Positions 10,076 to 19,090 of a DNA stretch of 64,000 nt are shown here, piece by piece. Position numbers and translations under genes: made by a program. Origin of the DNA: Cristatella mucedo (lineage: Eukaryota > Bryozoa > Phylactolaemata > Cristatellidae); NCBI GenBank assembly GCA_009760855.2, contig WPIO01000029.1, positions 3,139,501 through 3,203,500 of the forward strand, read 5' to 3'. The notes below the pieces were generated by a model, which was not told the DNA's origin, searched no databases, and saw only the letters and a list, made by a program, of their open reading frames with translations. How positions within the stretch are numbered: the first letter of the stretch is position 1; every line of letters starts with the position of its first letter.

Positions 10076-11098
10076 TAATTCATTTGTATAGCGCCTTAAG
10101 CGACCTTAATCTCTATCCAGGTGCTTCACACGTATGCTACGGGGTCGAGCCCACGACCACTGTCAGACCTTGATCGGGGGAGAGCACTCTAACCGCTGAG
10201 CCAAACCAGCGACGTCCTTCTTATGCACTGCCGCGAGTTTATCTATGGAGATCCATTTGCTTTAATAATCGACAGTCAGCATCTAATCACTTCCGTCAAG
10301 GTGAAGCAGGTCAACTGCCAGCTTCTGACGCGGGTATTTTGGGACAGCATACACGTAGAGGTAATAGGCGGGTTAGCATTTTGGTTCTCTTAAAATTGTC
10401 TGCAAGCTGCCACCATATTCTTGATGTCATTACCTTATCGAGACCAGTAGACCGAAGTTAAAGCAAGCGTGATAGTTTTAACCATACCGCAATGAGCCTC
10501 CATAATGGCTGCAAAGAATTTTGGCGAAATGACAGGAGAATGAGCAAATGTTCGCCTTTCAAGATCCGGCCACCACGGTTTGCCAAATCATGCAGAGCAC
10601 CCCACAAAGGCTTAAAGTGAGCAGGGTGCTATCGGTGCCTTTCTGGCCACCCTGTCGCAAGGAATGAAAGCAATGCTCAAAGAGTCGTGACGTCAGTTAA
10701 TGCTCATCTGCAGGTTTCGAGGCTGATCGTGTGCCGGTAGGGTGTGGGGAGGAGAAGATGCAATCTGTTCCCATCTAGCCACTCGTGGTCTGTATATCGA
10801 CATTTGGATGGAGTCCTGCTTAGTGCATCTGCTATGACAAGTTACTTCCCGGGCGTATGGACCAAGGTGAAGTGATAGCGCGGGCAACGAAGTCTCACAC
10901 GCTGAAATCGTGGTGAGGCATCAGCGATAGGCTTATTAAAGATGCCAAGTAGTGATTTTTGTCGCTATCTACGACGAGGCTCTGCCCAAAGACATACTGG
11001 TGAAAACTTTCAAAGCCAAATTGAACAGCCATCGCATCTTCTTTTCTATATGAGCATTTCGCTGCTGAACTAGTCTAGAGTCAATTCTCGAGGTGCAC
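9420..11098 (-). pseudogene. Ty3/Gypsy LTR-retrotransposon pol fragment (RNase H to integrase)
   Basis: Minus-strand conceptual translation, with stops and frame changes, gives in order: RNase H end (AHIEKKMR near 11045; ASPRFQRVRLRCPRYHFTLV near 10865-10920; VHTPGK and ADALSR near 10820-10860); integrase zinc-binding region (AHCGMVKT, VYW, QNANP) near 10370-10500; integrase core with the three acidic residues visible as VDLLHLDGSD (near 10300), LVSDN (near 10000) and GLAERF (near 9870); and a C-terminal KNRTAIHQT-like segment near 9470. This order is that of Gypsy pol. The RT domain and LTRs are not identified here. The core is interrupted by SINE-1 at 10045-10210, and the RNase H end abuts a SINE-4 copy at 11103. 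Inactive. Confidence 0.85.
10045..10210 (-). mobile_element. SINE-1 (short subfamily) inside Gypsy integrase
   Basis: Complete copy on the minus strand: head GCTGGTTTGGCTCAGCGG, B box GGGCTCGACCCC, tail GAAGCACCTGGATAGAGATTAAGG...AAGGCGCTATA, then (TA)n at 10045-10078. It splits the integrase core between the DKLAAVHKKDV segment (right) and VFQNFGIPEDLVSDN (left). No clear target duplication can be read because the left side is TA repeat. Confidence 0.92.
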
Positions 11099-11102
11099 AT
11101 TC

Positions 11103-11272
11103 AAATAGTCGCTGATTTAACAGCCTCGTTTGTATATCGATAGAAGAGCCTTTACGACTATCACCACCGCTCGCAGCAGTAATAAAGGATCGCCCACGAC
11201 AGGATTCGAACTCACAAATTCGGGACCGAGGTCGTGAAAGCAATCGCCTTCCCAAACGTGCCATCGTACGCG
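11103..11272 (-). mobile_element. SINE-4, tRNA-derived
   Basis: Minus-strand copy of the family best seen at 47921-48267: an A-box region near GGCACGTTTGGG, the GAC...CTCGGTCCCG block, a B-box-like GAGTTCGAATCC, the body CGCCACC-like GCGAGCGGTGGTGATAGTCG, and the tail TCTATCGATATACAAACGAGGCTGTTAAATC. It sits at the RNase H end of the Gypsy remnant. Confidence 0.85.
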
Positions 11273-11949
11273 ATAAGTCTATGGTTTTGCTATAATATTG
11301 CCCCAAGGCAATTGTTGAGAAGCCGACAGCAAAACGCGAAAAGAAAGGGCCGCCTGAAGCTTGAGACTTGAGGCCGGGCAGCGCTGCTAAGCGATTGGTG
11401 AGAGGGAATGGAGAGTGCTTAGGAAGCAACCGAAGACGCGGCCGAGCGAGCGGGCTAAACGAAGCCTCCAAGTCCGCCATTGCTGCAAAGCACCTTGCTG
11501 GCTCGAGCTCTAATACTTTCGCATGATAAAAGCTGGCATTGTGCATATTCAGGCTTTGCTCCCCGATGTGCGAGTGACGTTGCTCTATTGCAGAAATAAG
11601 GTTAGCGAAGCCTCAGTTATCGATGGTCTACGAACGTGAGTGGTGTGTACCTTAACTCCTCCAGTCAAGATTGGAGATAATTAAGCGATGAACGAGCCGT
11701 TAGTTATCCGAGGCTGAACTCCCTAGGTCAGCTTGGCTTTACGAGCTCTGACTCCTACGGAACTCCACGCTCTCCTAGCTTATTGCAGACTAACACATAC
11801 TGGTAGAGGGGCGGAGACATAGAGGCGGCGCGACGGCACGCACCCGAGCGACAGAAACAGAGACATAGCGAGGCAGAGATACGCTAGCTGACGCGTACTG
11901 ACAAAGAAGGGACACCAAGAGAGGTACCGTCAAAGACTGAGAACGAGAC
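11273..11949. other. Unassigned interval
   Basis: No gene recognised. The 158-codon minus-strand frame starting near 11546 runs into the SINE-4 copy, which argues against a real protein. Confidence 0.5.
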
Positions 11950-12284
11950 ACACAGAGACAGAGACAGAGACAGAGACAGAGACAGAGACAAGACAGAGAC
12001 AGAGACAGAGACAGAGACAGAGACAGAGACAGAGACAGAGACAGAGACAGAGACAGAGACAGAGACAGAGACAGAGACAGAGACAGAGACAGAGACAGAG
12101 ACAGAGACAGAGACAGAGACAGAGACAGAGACAGAGACAGAGACAGAGAGACAGAGACAGAGACAGAGACAGAGACAGAGACAGAGACAGAGACAGAGAC
12201 AGAGACAGAGACAGAGACAGAGACAGAGACAGAGACAGAGACAGAGACAGAGACAAGAGAAAGAGAAAGAGAAAGAGAAAGAGA

Positions 12285-12351
<67 letters not shown>
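11950..12351. repeat. (GACAGA)n, then (AAGAG)n and (GA)n purine-rich microsatellite
   Basis: About 300 bp of near-perfect GACAGA hexamers (12 or more turns without error in places), a short AAAGAG block at 12256-12295, then pure GA to 12351. Long Ser/Leu-rich or Leu/Cys-rich frames on the minus strand are its translation. Confidence 0.97.
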
Positions 12352-12355
<4 letters not shown>

Positions 12356-12410
12356 GGATGGAGGTGCTGTACTCATGTCCATGCAAATCCTGATTTTGGT
12401 GATATATACG

Positions 12411-13107
12411 CAGCGATACCTTGGCTTACGAGTTTAATTCGTTCCATGACGGAGCTCGTAACTCAAAATACTCGTATATCAAATTAATGGTCCTCATTGA
12501 AAAGCCATTCAGGACCCAAAAAACACCGGGATTTTTGTCACATGCTTTTAAATTAAAATATGTACTTATAAATAAAAAATATTTTATAAAAACAAAATAC
12601 AATAGAGTGTACTGCAATAAACGGGTTTTAATGTACAGCATTAACTTGGAGATCAGACGATGTGAAGATGCTGACGGAGTTTGAGGAGAAAGGCTGAAAT
12701 GAATACCAGAATCTTGAATACCTGAATCTGAAATAAATATCTGAATGCGCTTGACATCACACCCGGGTCGTCGGACAGCGTCTTGCAGCGGAACGGCTGT
12801 CCTAACCTCACTGGCCTGAGTAACCACACGCAGTTGCTCCCTACACCCTCTTGCTTGCGTCGCTGACACACCCACTCGCACTCGTATGCGTGAGAGTATT
12901 TCCATCGCAACCGCTTAAAGTGAACGAGTGTGGCACGGGATGCTGGGCGGAGTTTGGTCGCTCGCTGGGGCAACTAGCGGTGGGGTATCTGAATCTGGCT
13001 CGCAACCCAATTTTTAGCTCTAAACTCAAAGCAAAAAGTCAGCCGAGAGACAGCTAGTATCTCAAAAAACTTATAAGTTGGGACGCTCGTAAGTCAAAAT
13101 AGCACTG
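12411..13107. mobile_element. Probable non-autonomous DNA transposon (MITE)
   Basis: Left end CAGCGATACCTTGGCTTACGAG (12411-12432) and the reverse complement of the right end at 13086-13107 agree at 17 of 22 positions. Subterminal repeats CTCGTAACTCAAAA and CTCGTATATCAAA follow at the left, a layout seen in Tc1/mariner-group MITEs. TA follows the right end; on the left TA is two bases off. No transposase motif is seen in the ~650-bp interior. The superfamily is inference. Confidence 0.6.
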
Positions 13108-13277
13108 TATTTATATAATTACTTTGTATAGCGGCATAAGAGAACCTAATCACTATTAGGCGCTTTGCATTTGGCACGGAGCTCGAGCCCACAACCTCGG
13201 TCATCGAATGCATTCACCTTGACATCGATCGTCATAGGTGAGTACCTTAACCACTGGTCAAAACCAGCGCGGCGGTG
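13108..13277 (-). mobile_element. SINE-1 (long subfamily)
   Basis: Minus strand: head ACCAGTGGTTAAGGTACTCACC, the long-subfamily insert (GATGTCAAGGTGAATGCATTCGATGACC), B box GGGCTCGAGCTCC, tail AAAGCGCCTAATAGTGATTAGG...ATGCCGCTATA and an AT-rich end. Its tail starts exactly where the MITE ends. Confidence 0.85.
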
Positions 13278-13282
13278 ATGTT

Positions 13283-13875
13283 CCTTAGATGAAAATAGGC
13301 CGACTTTAACTGAAAGAAACGGGCTCATCTGATGGCAAGTCATTTTGGAATAGTGCTCCTAGATTACGAGCAGATGTTACGGGAGTGATCCTACCCGTAC
13401 CAATCTTGAGGGTTAGTTTATCCAAATTTCGAATTATCCTACTCGGGCATGCCTATAACTATTGAGTTGATGTTATCGTTTTTAAGCTTCCGGGAGTTAG
13501 CAGCTCTTCAAGCATGAATGTAGTCGATGCAGGCATTAAAGAAATTGAGTGAATCGGATGGGGAAAGTAAGGCCGAGAAAAGTCAAAGGAAACGATAGGT
13601 AGAACCGTGTGTCGTCGGCATAGAAGTGAAAGCCGAGACTGTGCCTTGCGATGACATCGACCTGAGGAGAGTACATACGGTGAAGAAAGGAGCTTAATAC
13701 AACCAGATCTGAAGCATGCACTGCATACTTTCAGGGCAGCATAGATGACCAAAAGCCGTTTACTTCTAAACTCTGACATTTCTCGCTCACTTAGGTAGAT
13801 CCCAAGCCAGTTTAGTTCTGTGCCAGCGATACCTAGGCTTGTGGAGAGGCACACCAAAATAATCCGGTGTTCAAT
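13283..13875 (-). pseudogene. Family A LINE, internal RT fragment lacking its 3' end
   Basis: Contains the LGIAGTELNWLGIYLSE block, HSLGFHFYADDT and the following palm region, ending near 13283 before the C-terminal blocks. Frames are broken. Loss of the 3' end is unusual for TPRT products and implies a later deletion or rearrangement next to the SINE-1 copy. Confidence 0.8.
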
Positions 13876-14466
13876 AATAATTATACTACTACTACTACTA
13901 ATAATACTAAAACACCTGATATAGCGACTTGAGAGAACTAAATCTCTTTCTAGGCACTTTACATTTGCTGCAAAGGAAGCACGATCGTTTATATAAGTCT
14001 TCAGAGAAAAAATCTCTTTCCAGACACTTTGAATATGCTGCACAGGAATTATGTCGATTGGCTTGTGATAGCAGGCAGAATGAGAACCCGTATAGGCACA
14101 CAAAGGGCAAGTCACACAGCAAATGCTGTGAAGAAAATGGGGTTTTTGCTTCTGTTTAAATGTCGTCAAGTTAGGGTATGTCGTGACGTCAGTAGGGAGT
14201 GAGCTCCAGGCTTTGGGAGCGTACGAACTAAGGCAAAAGTTGTCCAATCGATTTGAGGATAGTTTGAGGCCAAGTAAAACGACTCGGGTCAGAAGAGCAA
14301 GTAGGACGATGCCTAGACTTATTAGGAAGTAATTTGTTTAGTGGGGGTGGAGCAAGGAAATAAAGGGACCTAAAATTGAGTGGGAAAACTTTGACGTCAT
14401 TACGCTTCTTGATGGAGCCAGTGCAGATCACGAGAAGTGGTGTAATGTGGCCACTGCAATGCTCAC

Positions 14467-14879
14467 TGTAGTTCGTATGTATGTATTGTATGTCTGATAA
14501 GCCACTGGTGAGCTGTAAGAAGCACCACCGAGAGGGGCCGGTGCACAGCTGTGGTCCGCCTGTGATGTGGTATAGACACAGGCCGGTAATCAGCTGGTGG
14601 CCAGATGGTGGATTCACCATCAGGGTCGGCCAGTGCACTGCTGCGGTCCGCCTTTGATGTGGCATGGACCAGCTGGTGGCCAGATGGTGGATTCACCATC
14701 AGGGTCGACCAGTGCATCGTTGTGGTCGATGAGTCATCGGAGTCGACCAGGGGAGGAGTCGTGTGAGGGCAGGGGCTGAGGGGAGCCGTGCGCTCTGGGG
14801 CTCCGTGTGTTGGGAATAAACTGTCGGTGTTGGGCATCGGCTGGCTCTCTGCTGTGCAACCAAACTACACTCACGACAG
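14467..14879. mobile_element. Solo LTR with 5-bp target-site duplication
   Basis: 413-bp insert starting TGTAGTT and ending AACTACA (7-bp perfect terminal inverted repeat with the TG...CA ends of LTRs). It is flanked by CTCAC at 14462-14466 and 14880-14884. Removing it and one CTCAC restores the family A sequence GCTCACGACAG. AATAAA at 14815-14820, about 60 bp before the right end, fits an LTR polyadenylation signal and suggests plus-strand orientation. Inside lies a 2-unit repeat (CAGCTGGTGGCCAGATGGTG at 14591 and 14670). The 5-bp duplication fits Gypsy-type integration. Confidence 0.9.
14530..14760. repeat. Internal repeats of the solo LTR
   Basis: About 2.3 imperfect units, with copies of GGTCCGCC..TGATGTGG at 14553 and 14645 and of CTGGTGGCCAGATGGTGG about 79 bp apart. 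Tandem repeats of this kind are common in LTR U3 regions. Confidence 0.75.
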
Positions 14880-15900
14880 AAAAGCCTGGCTGCAGTTTTG
14901 CACCATCTGTACGCGTCCCATCGCATAGGCGGTCGGGACGGGATGTCACAGACGCATGGACCAACTTTGATGTGGTACCCCTGTCTAAGTAGGCCCTAGT
15001 TTTTGTAATTTATTAAGCTGCGAGCATCCAGATTTGATCACGGGGCTGACTTGGTCATCTAGTGAAAAGTCACTTTAAAAATGGATACCCAGACTTCGTG
15101 TAGATGCTACAGAGGATGTACTGGAAAAACCCATTTTGAGAGATAGGTTTTCAATTTCCGAGTAACGCTAGGTTTTCCCATAACTAGTAAGCTGGCTGTA
15201 TTGTCGTTATATTCGAGAAAGTTTACTCCCATACAAGTGCGACTGCTAGCAGTGCATGCAGCTATAGGTAGTTAAAAGAGTTTAACTTGGTGGAAGGTAG
15301 GAGGAATCAAAGCCACAGGTGTGTCACCTGTGTGTCACCTGCGTAGAAATAAAAGCTGGCAAGGGGGTGAATACATTGTGAAAAGAAGCGGATCAAGCGC
15401 ACACCAAGCCTGGGTACCCGGGTACTTCAAAGGCTCCTCGGATTGTTGTTGCCCGTTGGCAATACACATGGCCCTGCCATATCACACTAGGAAAAGACCG
15501 TAAACCATTGCACTGCAGTGGCAGCGAGGCCCAGGCGAGACGCGAGAGGCGCTCGAAAAGCAATCGATAATCAATAGCCTTGAAAGCCAACTGAAGATCC
15601 AGCAAAATGAGCTAGATAAATCGGCATTGATCAGAGGGTCATAGGAAACCGGAAGCAGAACAGTTTTCGTGGAATGGTTTACTCTAAATCTCGATTGGAC
15701 TTGCTAGCAAGGTCTGGTACATTGATGTAATCTTTTGATCACGGGCCACGACTCATTCTAAGTCTTGAATAAGAATTGCAAAAGGGATACTAGAAGAAAT
15801 GTGCTACTAAAATTCTCACGATCCAGGATCCAGCATTTTAACGAGTGGCTTGACAATTGTCACTTTCATACGGAGAATGGACCGTTGATCTGGGACTCAT

Positions 15901-16752
15901 TTGTGGTCTACTGTGGCCTGTGCAATCAGGCGCTTGCAGCTTGTGCAAAGCTCTGCAGCTAGGCTTGTCTCTCGTGAGCGTAGCAGTTGCCACATCACAC
16001 CGCTTCTCGCTGACATGCACTGGCTCCCAGTCAGGCAACGTATCGACTACAAGGTTTTGTCGCTCACTTTCAGGTCACTTCATTCTTTGGCTCCAGCCTA
16101 CATATCAGACCTGCAGCCCCACAAGCTAAACATCGTACCAACCACTTTCTGGAATCTAACTGTTTATTGTAATTCCCTTTTGGCTGGGCTACCAAAGAAA
16201 GCTATTATGCCACCACAGCGGGCTATGAATATGGCTGCAAGGCTGGTCTTCGAGTCCCAGCGGTTTGAGCACGTGTCACCTGTGCTGAAAGAGCTAGGAT
16301 GGTTGCCGGTTGAGCAAAGGATACAGAGCAAAGTTCTTACGCTGGCCCACAAGGCCCGCCACGGCTTGGCTCCTTTGTACCTGGCTGAACTGCTGCATCC
16401 GTTTCAGCCTGTTTGCGCCCTCAGGTCCTGTGTGGACAATAAATTAGCTGTTCTATTCCTCCGCTTAAAGACCGTTGGCGACAGAAGCTTTAGCTCTGCA
16501 GGTCCTAGACTGTGGAACTCACTTCCACAATTCTTACGCAACGACATCTACTCTCCAACTGCCAACTATGGCACATCTTTTTCAGCGGTCCTGAACTGCT
16601 ACTTCTATGCTACTCACTACCTCAACTGCTCTCCTGACTCTGCTGTGCTTCCCACTTTCTCTCTGTTGCGTGAGACGAATTCTGTTGGCTACCGAATGCG
16701 TACCGAAAGCCGCTTAGGCTGTGAGTGCGCTATACAAAACTCTCCTGCGTAA
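15901..16752 (+). pseudogene. Chimeric ORF made by LINE-in-LINE insertion
   Basis: A 283-codon open frame whose first ~89 residues are family A C-terminal sequence (CAIRRLQLVQSSAARLV, RIDYKVLSLTFRSLHSLAP) and whose remainder is family B C-terminal sequence (QRFEHVSPVLKELGWLPVEQR, PRLWNSLPQFLRNDIY, FSLLRE, VGYRMRTESRLG). The switch is at 16166/16167, the exact insertion point of the family B copy. Neither part includes catalytic RT motifs, so it is an accidental fusion, not a gene. Confidence 0.9.
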
Positions 16753-17195
16753 CACCCACATGGTCTTTATGACTTTGTTGAGTTACTGACGGAGATACAT
16801 TAACTGTTTACTTACACCTCGTACAAACCTCAAATCCTTTGGACAGCGTGCCTTTAGTTCGTAAGATCCCAAAGCCTGGTACTCACTCCAACTTTCGTCA
16901 CGACATCCCCTGACCTGACTACATATAAAAAGAAATTAAAAACCCACCTATGTATCACAGCATTTAGTGGGTCCCTGTGATTCGATCTTTATGTGCTTAT
17001 GCATGCTGACACTGCATACTGCCACTAACCACACTTGTATGCTGACTCTGTCACACATAACCGTGTTAGCCTTGTTTATCGAGTATGCTATCACCAACCA
17101 TTCGATAGTGTTTCCTGTGCAGCAGGTGTGAAGCGCCTAGAGAGAGATCGAGTTCTCTGAGGGCGCTTTATTAAGTGTGTTATTATTATTTTTTA
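15905..17195 (+). mobile_element. Family A LINE split by a family B insert
   Basis: Left part 15905-16166 and right part 16801-17195. The right part resumes at CTTACACCTCGTACAAACCTC, the C-terminal block that follows GGAATCTAA in other copies (compare 36079-36110), then runs through 3' UTR repeats to the end hairpin GCGCCTAGAGAGAGATCGAGTTCTCTGAGGGCGCT and TTATTATT. 5' truncated. Confidence 0.92.
16167..16800 (+). mobile_element. Nested family B LINE, 634 bp, 10-bp TSD
   Basis: 5'-truncated family B copy beginning in the CNSLLAGLPKKA block and ending in the family B 3' UTR (GAGTGCGCTATACAAAACTCTCC...GAGTTACTGACGGAGATACAT). It is flanked by the perfect direct repeat TAACTGTTTA (16157-16166 and 16801-16810), which exists once in an uninterrupted family A copy. 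This fixes both ends of the family B 3' terminus: it ends at GGAGATACAT without a (TTA)n tail. Confidence 0.95.
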
Positions 17196-18748
17196 CGATA
17201 TTGGTTATGGTGGACAGCAATAGATATATGCCCGTCGTAAGGAGAGTTTTGGGCGCAGGGTCTCGCGGACTAGTGGTCGCTTTTGTCGGGGATACTTTAG
17301 TTTAGCGACGAGTTCAGTAGAGAAAGACACGAAGGAGGAGAGAGAGAAAAGAGCAGGATGGCTTGCAGGATGGCTTGCAGTAGGCGAGGCAGGAGAGATT
17401 GCAGTCCTTCTGAGACACGGCCGAGATGAATGGGATCGAGAGAGGGGATGAAGTCCCTAATCCGTTCTATCCTATCTAACAAGAGTTTGGAGGAACCAAA
17501 GTTGCCATGCGAACAACTGGCCATTGCTTGATTTCGAATTCGCCAGGCAGGAGCCGGAAAACGGCTTGACAGTTAAAGAGGTGCTGGCAACCACTGCTCC
17601 GTCAATTTTCAGCGATTTCGGAGTACCAACAAAGTGAGAAACCTTTGGGACAGCATCGGCGATAGCCGACCGGGTCGTCGACTTCGGAGCCATGTCTTTT
17701 TAATGGCGACAATGTCAAGAGCATCCTACAGCATCTATCTGCCAGCAACTAGCAATTCATAGCACATTCAGAGCGAGCATTTCAGAGGCACAATCTATTA
17801 CCGGTCTCCGATGTTAGCGTCGGCGATATTAACAATTTTGTAAGAGAGATTAAGCGCAGTTCTAGCGGGAGAACGTGCGAATGGCTAGTAAAATGAGGAA
17901 GTCTTTCTAATAAGCAGAACGACGACGGATGCGGTTACAACAGCAACGTTTTAGGCTTGGTGCCGGTAGTCTCCTCGGGTACACCGGCGGCCCCCTCTAG
18001 AACACCGGGGCACGTTCTACTTGCGAAGCCCGGCACGCGACCTTGCACTTGACATGCAGCAGTATTAACTAAATGAGCTCGAAACGGCAGCAAGCATGCA
18101 ATATCGCACTGGATCGTCTGGGTAACCATAGTCGGACATGCAGCGGTAGGAGTATCGTGCAACGAAGAAACAGCCACAGGTGGCAAGCAATTGCATGGCC
18201 GAGATCACGCGAAACTTTTACGATGCTAGGCGCAAAGGACTCTCGCGATACATGAAACAGGTATTAGCTTTGACATTGTCAGAGCTCTTCGCTTGGATAG
18301 CCTTGATTTCGCGAAATCGATACCTGCAGGACTAAGGCAGCCGGTTAGGCACCGATGCGAAAGCAGAATTTTAGCAATGCTGCTGGACGGGTGCAACAAC
18401 AATAATAATAATTATTATTGTTATAATTTTATAATTACTGATAATAGACAGATGGGTAGGGTAGCCAGGAGGGCCTCACTTTGGCTCAACCAGGAAGTGA
18501 CGTGCATAGTCTCGAACAGTCGGAGAAAGCTCCGTTAGCCCACAGATTGGTTGCCCCGGGGAAAGTGGAGAGTTGGCCACCTCCTTGCGCAATTCTGGGT
18601 AATTCACCTCTGACTCGCTTACACACCTAGCCACCGTCCGCAGACGCATTTTAGTGTACAGAAATGGTCTTCAAAAGGACGCCGTGGTTATGGGCACTTA
18701 ACGGTGGTGTCATATGGCCTAGTATAAGGATCTTGTACATTTCGCCAA
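17196..18748. other. Unassigned interval
   Basis: Two overlapping minus-strand frames (MAPKSTTRSAIADAVPK... at 17693-17472 and an Ile/Leu-rich frame at 17524-17297) could be one protein split by a frameshift. They match no family I recognise. A repeat GCAGGATGGCTT (two turns) lies near 17355-17385, and a palindromic AATAATAATAATTATTATTG at 18400-18420. No other feature seen. Confidence 0.4.
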
Positions 18749-18895
18749 GCTGGTTTGGTCTAGCGGCTAAGGTGCTCGCCCCGACCAAGGTCTGACTGAG
18801 GTCGTGGGCTCGAGCCCCGAGGCATACGTGAAGCGCCTGAATAGAGATTAAGTTCTCTTGGGGCGCTATATAAATGATTTATATTTATATATTTT
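18749..18895 (+). mobile_element. SINE-1 (short subfamily), reference copy
   Basis: Complete copy: tRNA-like head GCTGGTTTGGTCTAGCGGCTAAGG, B box GGCTCGAGCCC at 18807-18817, then GAGGCATACGTG and the LINE-like tail GCGCCTGAATAGAGATTAAGTTCTCTTGGGGCGCTATATAAATGA. The tail can fold as outer stem GCGCC/GGCGC and inner stem AGAG/CTCT, as in family A. Total ~145 bp. Confidence 0.95.
18756..18817 (+). promoter_or_regulatory. Internal pol III promoter of SINE-1 (A and B boxes)
   Basis: A box TGGTCTAGCGG (18756-18766) and B box GGCTCGAGCCC (18807-18817), 40 bp apart. Both are close to the tRNA consensus TRGYNNARYGG and GGTTCGANNCC. Confidence 0.8.
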
Positions 18896-18924
18896 TGGCC
18901 CAGGGGCATGCCTTTAATCAACAA

Positions 18925-19003
18925 TTATAAAGCACCCAGAAAGAGATTGAGTTCTCTGAGAGCGCTTTATTAAATGTACTGTTGTTATTATTATTATTAT
19001 TAT
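18925..19003 (+). mobile_element. Family A LINE 3' tail
   Basis: AAAGCACCCAGAAAGAGATTGAGTTCTCTGAGAGCGCTTTATTAAATGTACTGTTGTTATTATT: end hairpin plus (TTA)n only. The 30 bp before it (TTTGGCCCAGGGGCATGCC) resemble the head of the SINE at 6833, so a small SINE is an alternative reading. Confidence 0.7.
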
Positions 19004-19090
19004 GACCAAAGTAATGGCCTCGAGCTCCCCAGCTTATGTAAAGTACTCGGATACAGATTAAATTCTTTCAGGGCAAATGAAGTACATAAA
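19004..19090 (+). mobile_element. SINE-1 relic, 5' truncated
   Basis: GGCCTCGAGCTCC followed by TTATGTAAAGTACTCGGATACAGATTAAATTCTTTCAGGGC: B-box region and worn tail of SINE-1. Confidence 0.6.

Larger units (their letters stand above)
13876..15768 (-). pseudogene. Family A LINE with solo LTR insert
   Basis: Minus-strand copy with interrupted TAA/TAC tail (13876-13912), end hairpin, 3' UTR, C-terminal blocks, palm region and, at the 5' end, the VVADQL/ERVV region near 15745-15765. It is heavily mutated, and the FYADD region is not readable as an intact motif. A 413-bp solo LTR interrupts it at 14467-14879. The 3' hairpin region is partly duplicated: two AATCTCTTTC-like blocks at about 13942 and 14012. 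Confidence 0.85.

Noticed and set aside
11070-11546. 158-codon minus-strand gene
   Set aside because: Its second half lies inside a SINE-4 copy and the first half has no signature.
11950-12255. CRISPR-like regular repeat
   Set aside because: Units are 6 bp without unique spacers; it is a microsatellite in eukaryotic DNA.
11790-12386. 198-codon Ser/Leu/Val-rich frame on the minus strand
   Set aside because: It is the translation of the GACAGA/GA microsatellite; a second frame of similar length overlaps it.
17297-17693. Possible Gag-like protein split by a frameshift
   Set aside because: No Gag, knuckle or protease motif could be identified; left as unassigned.
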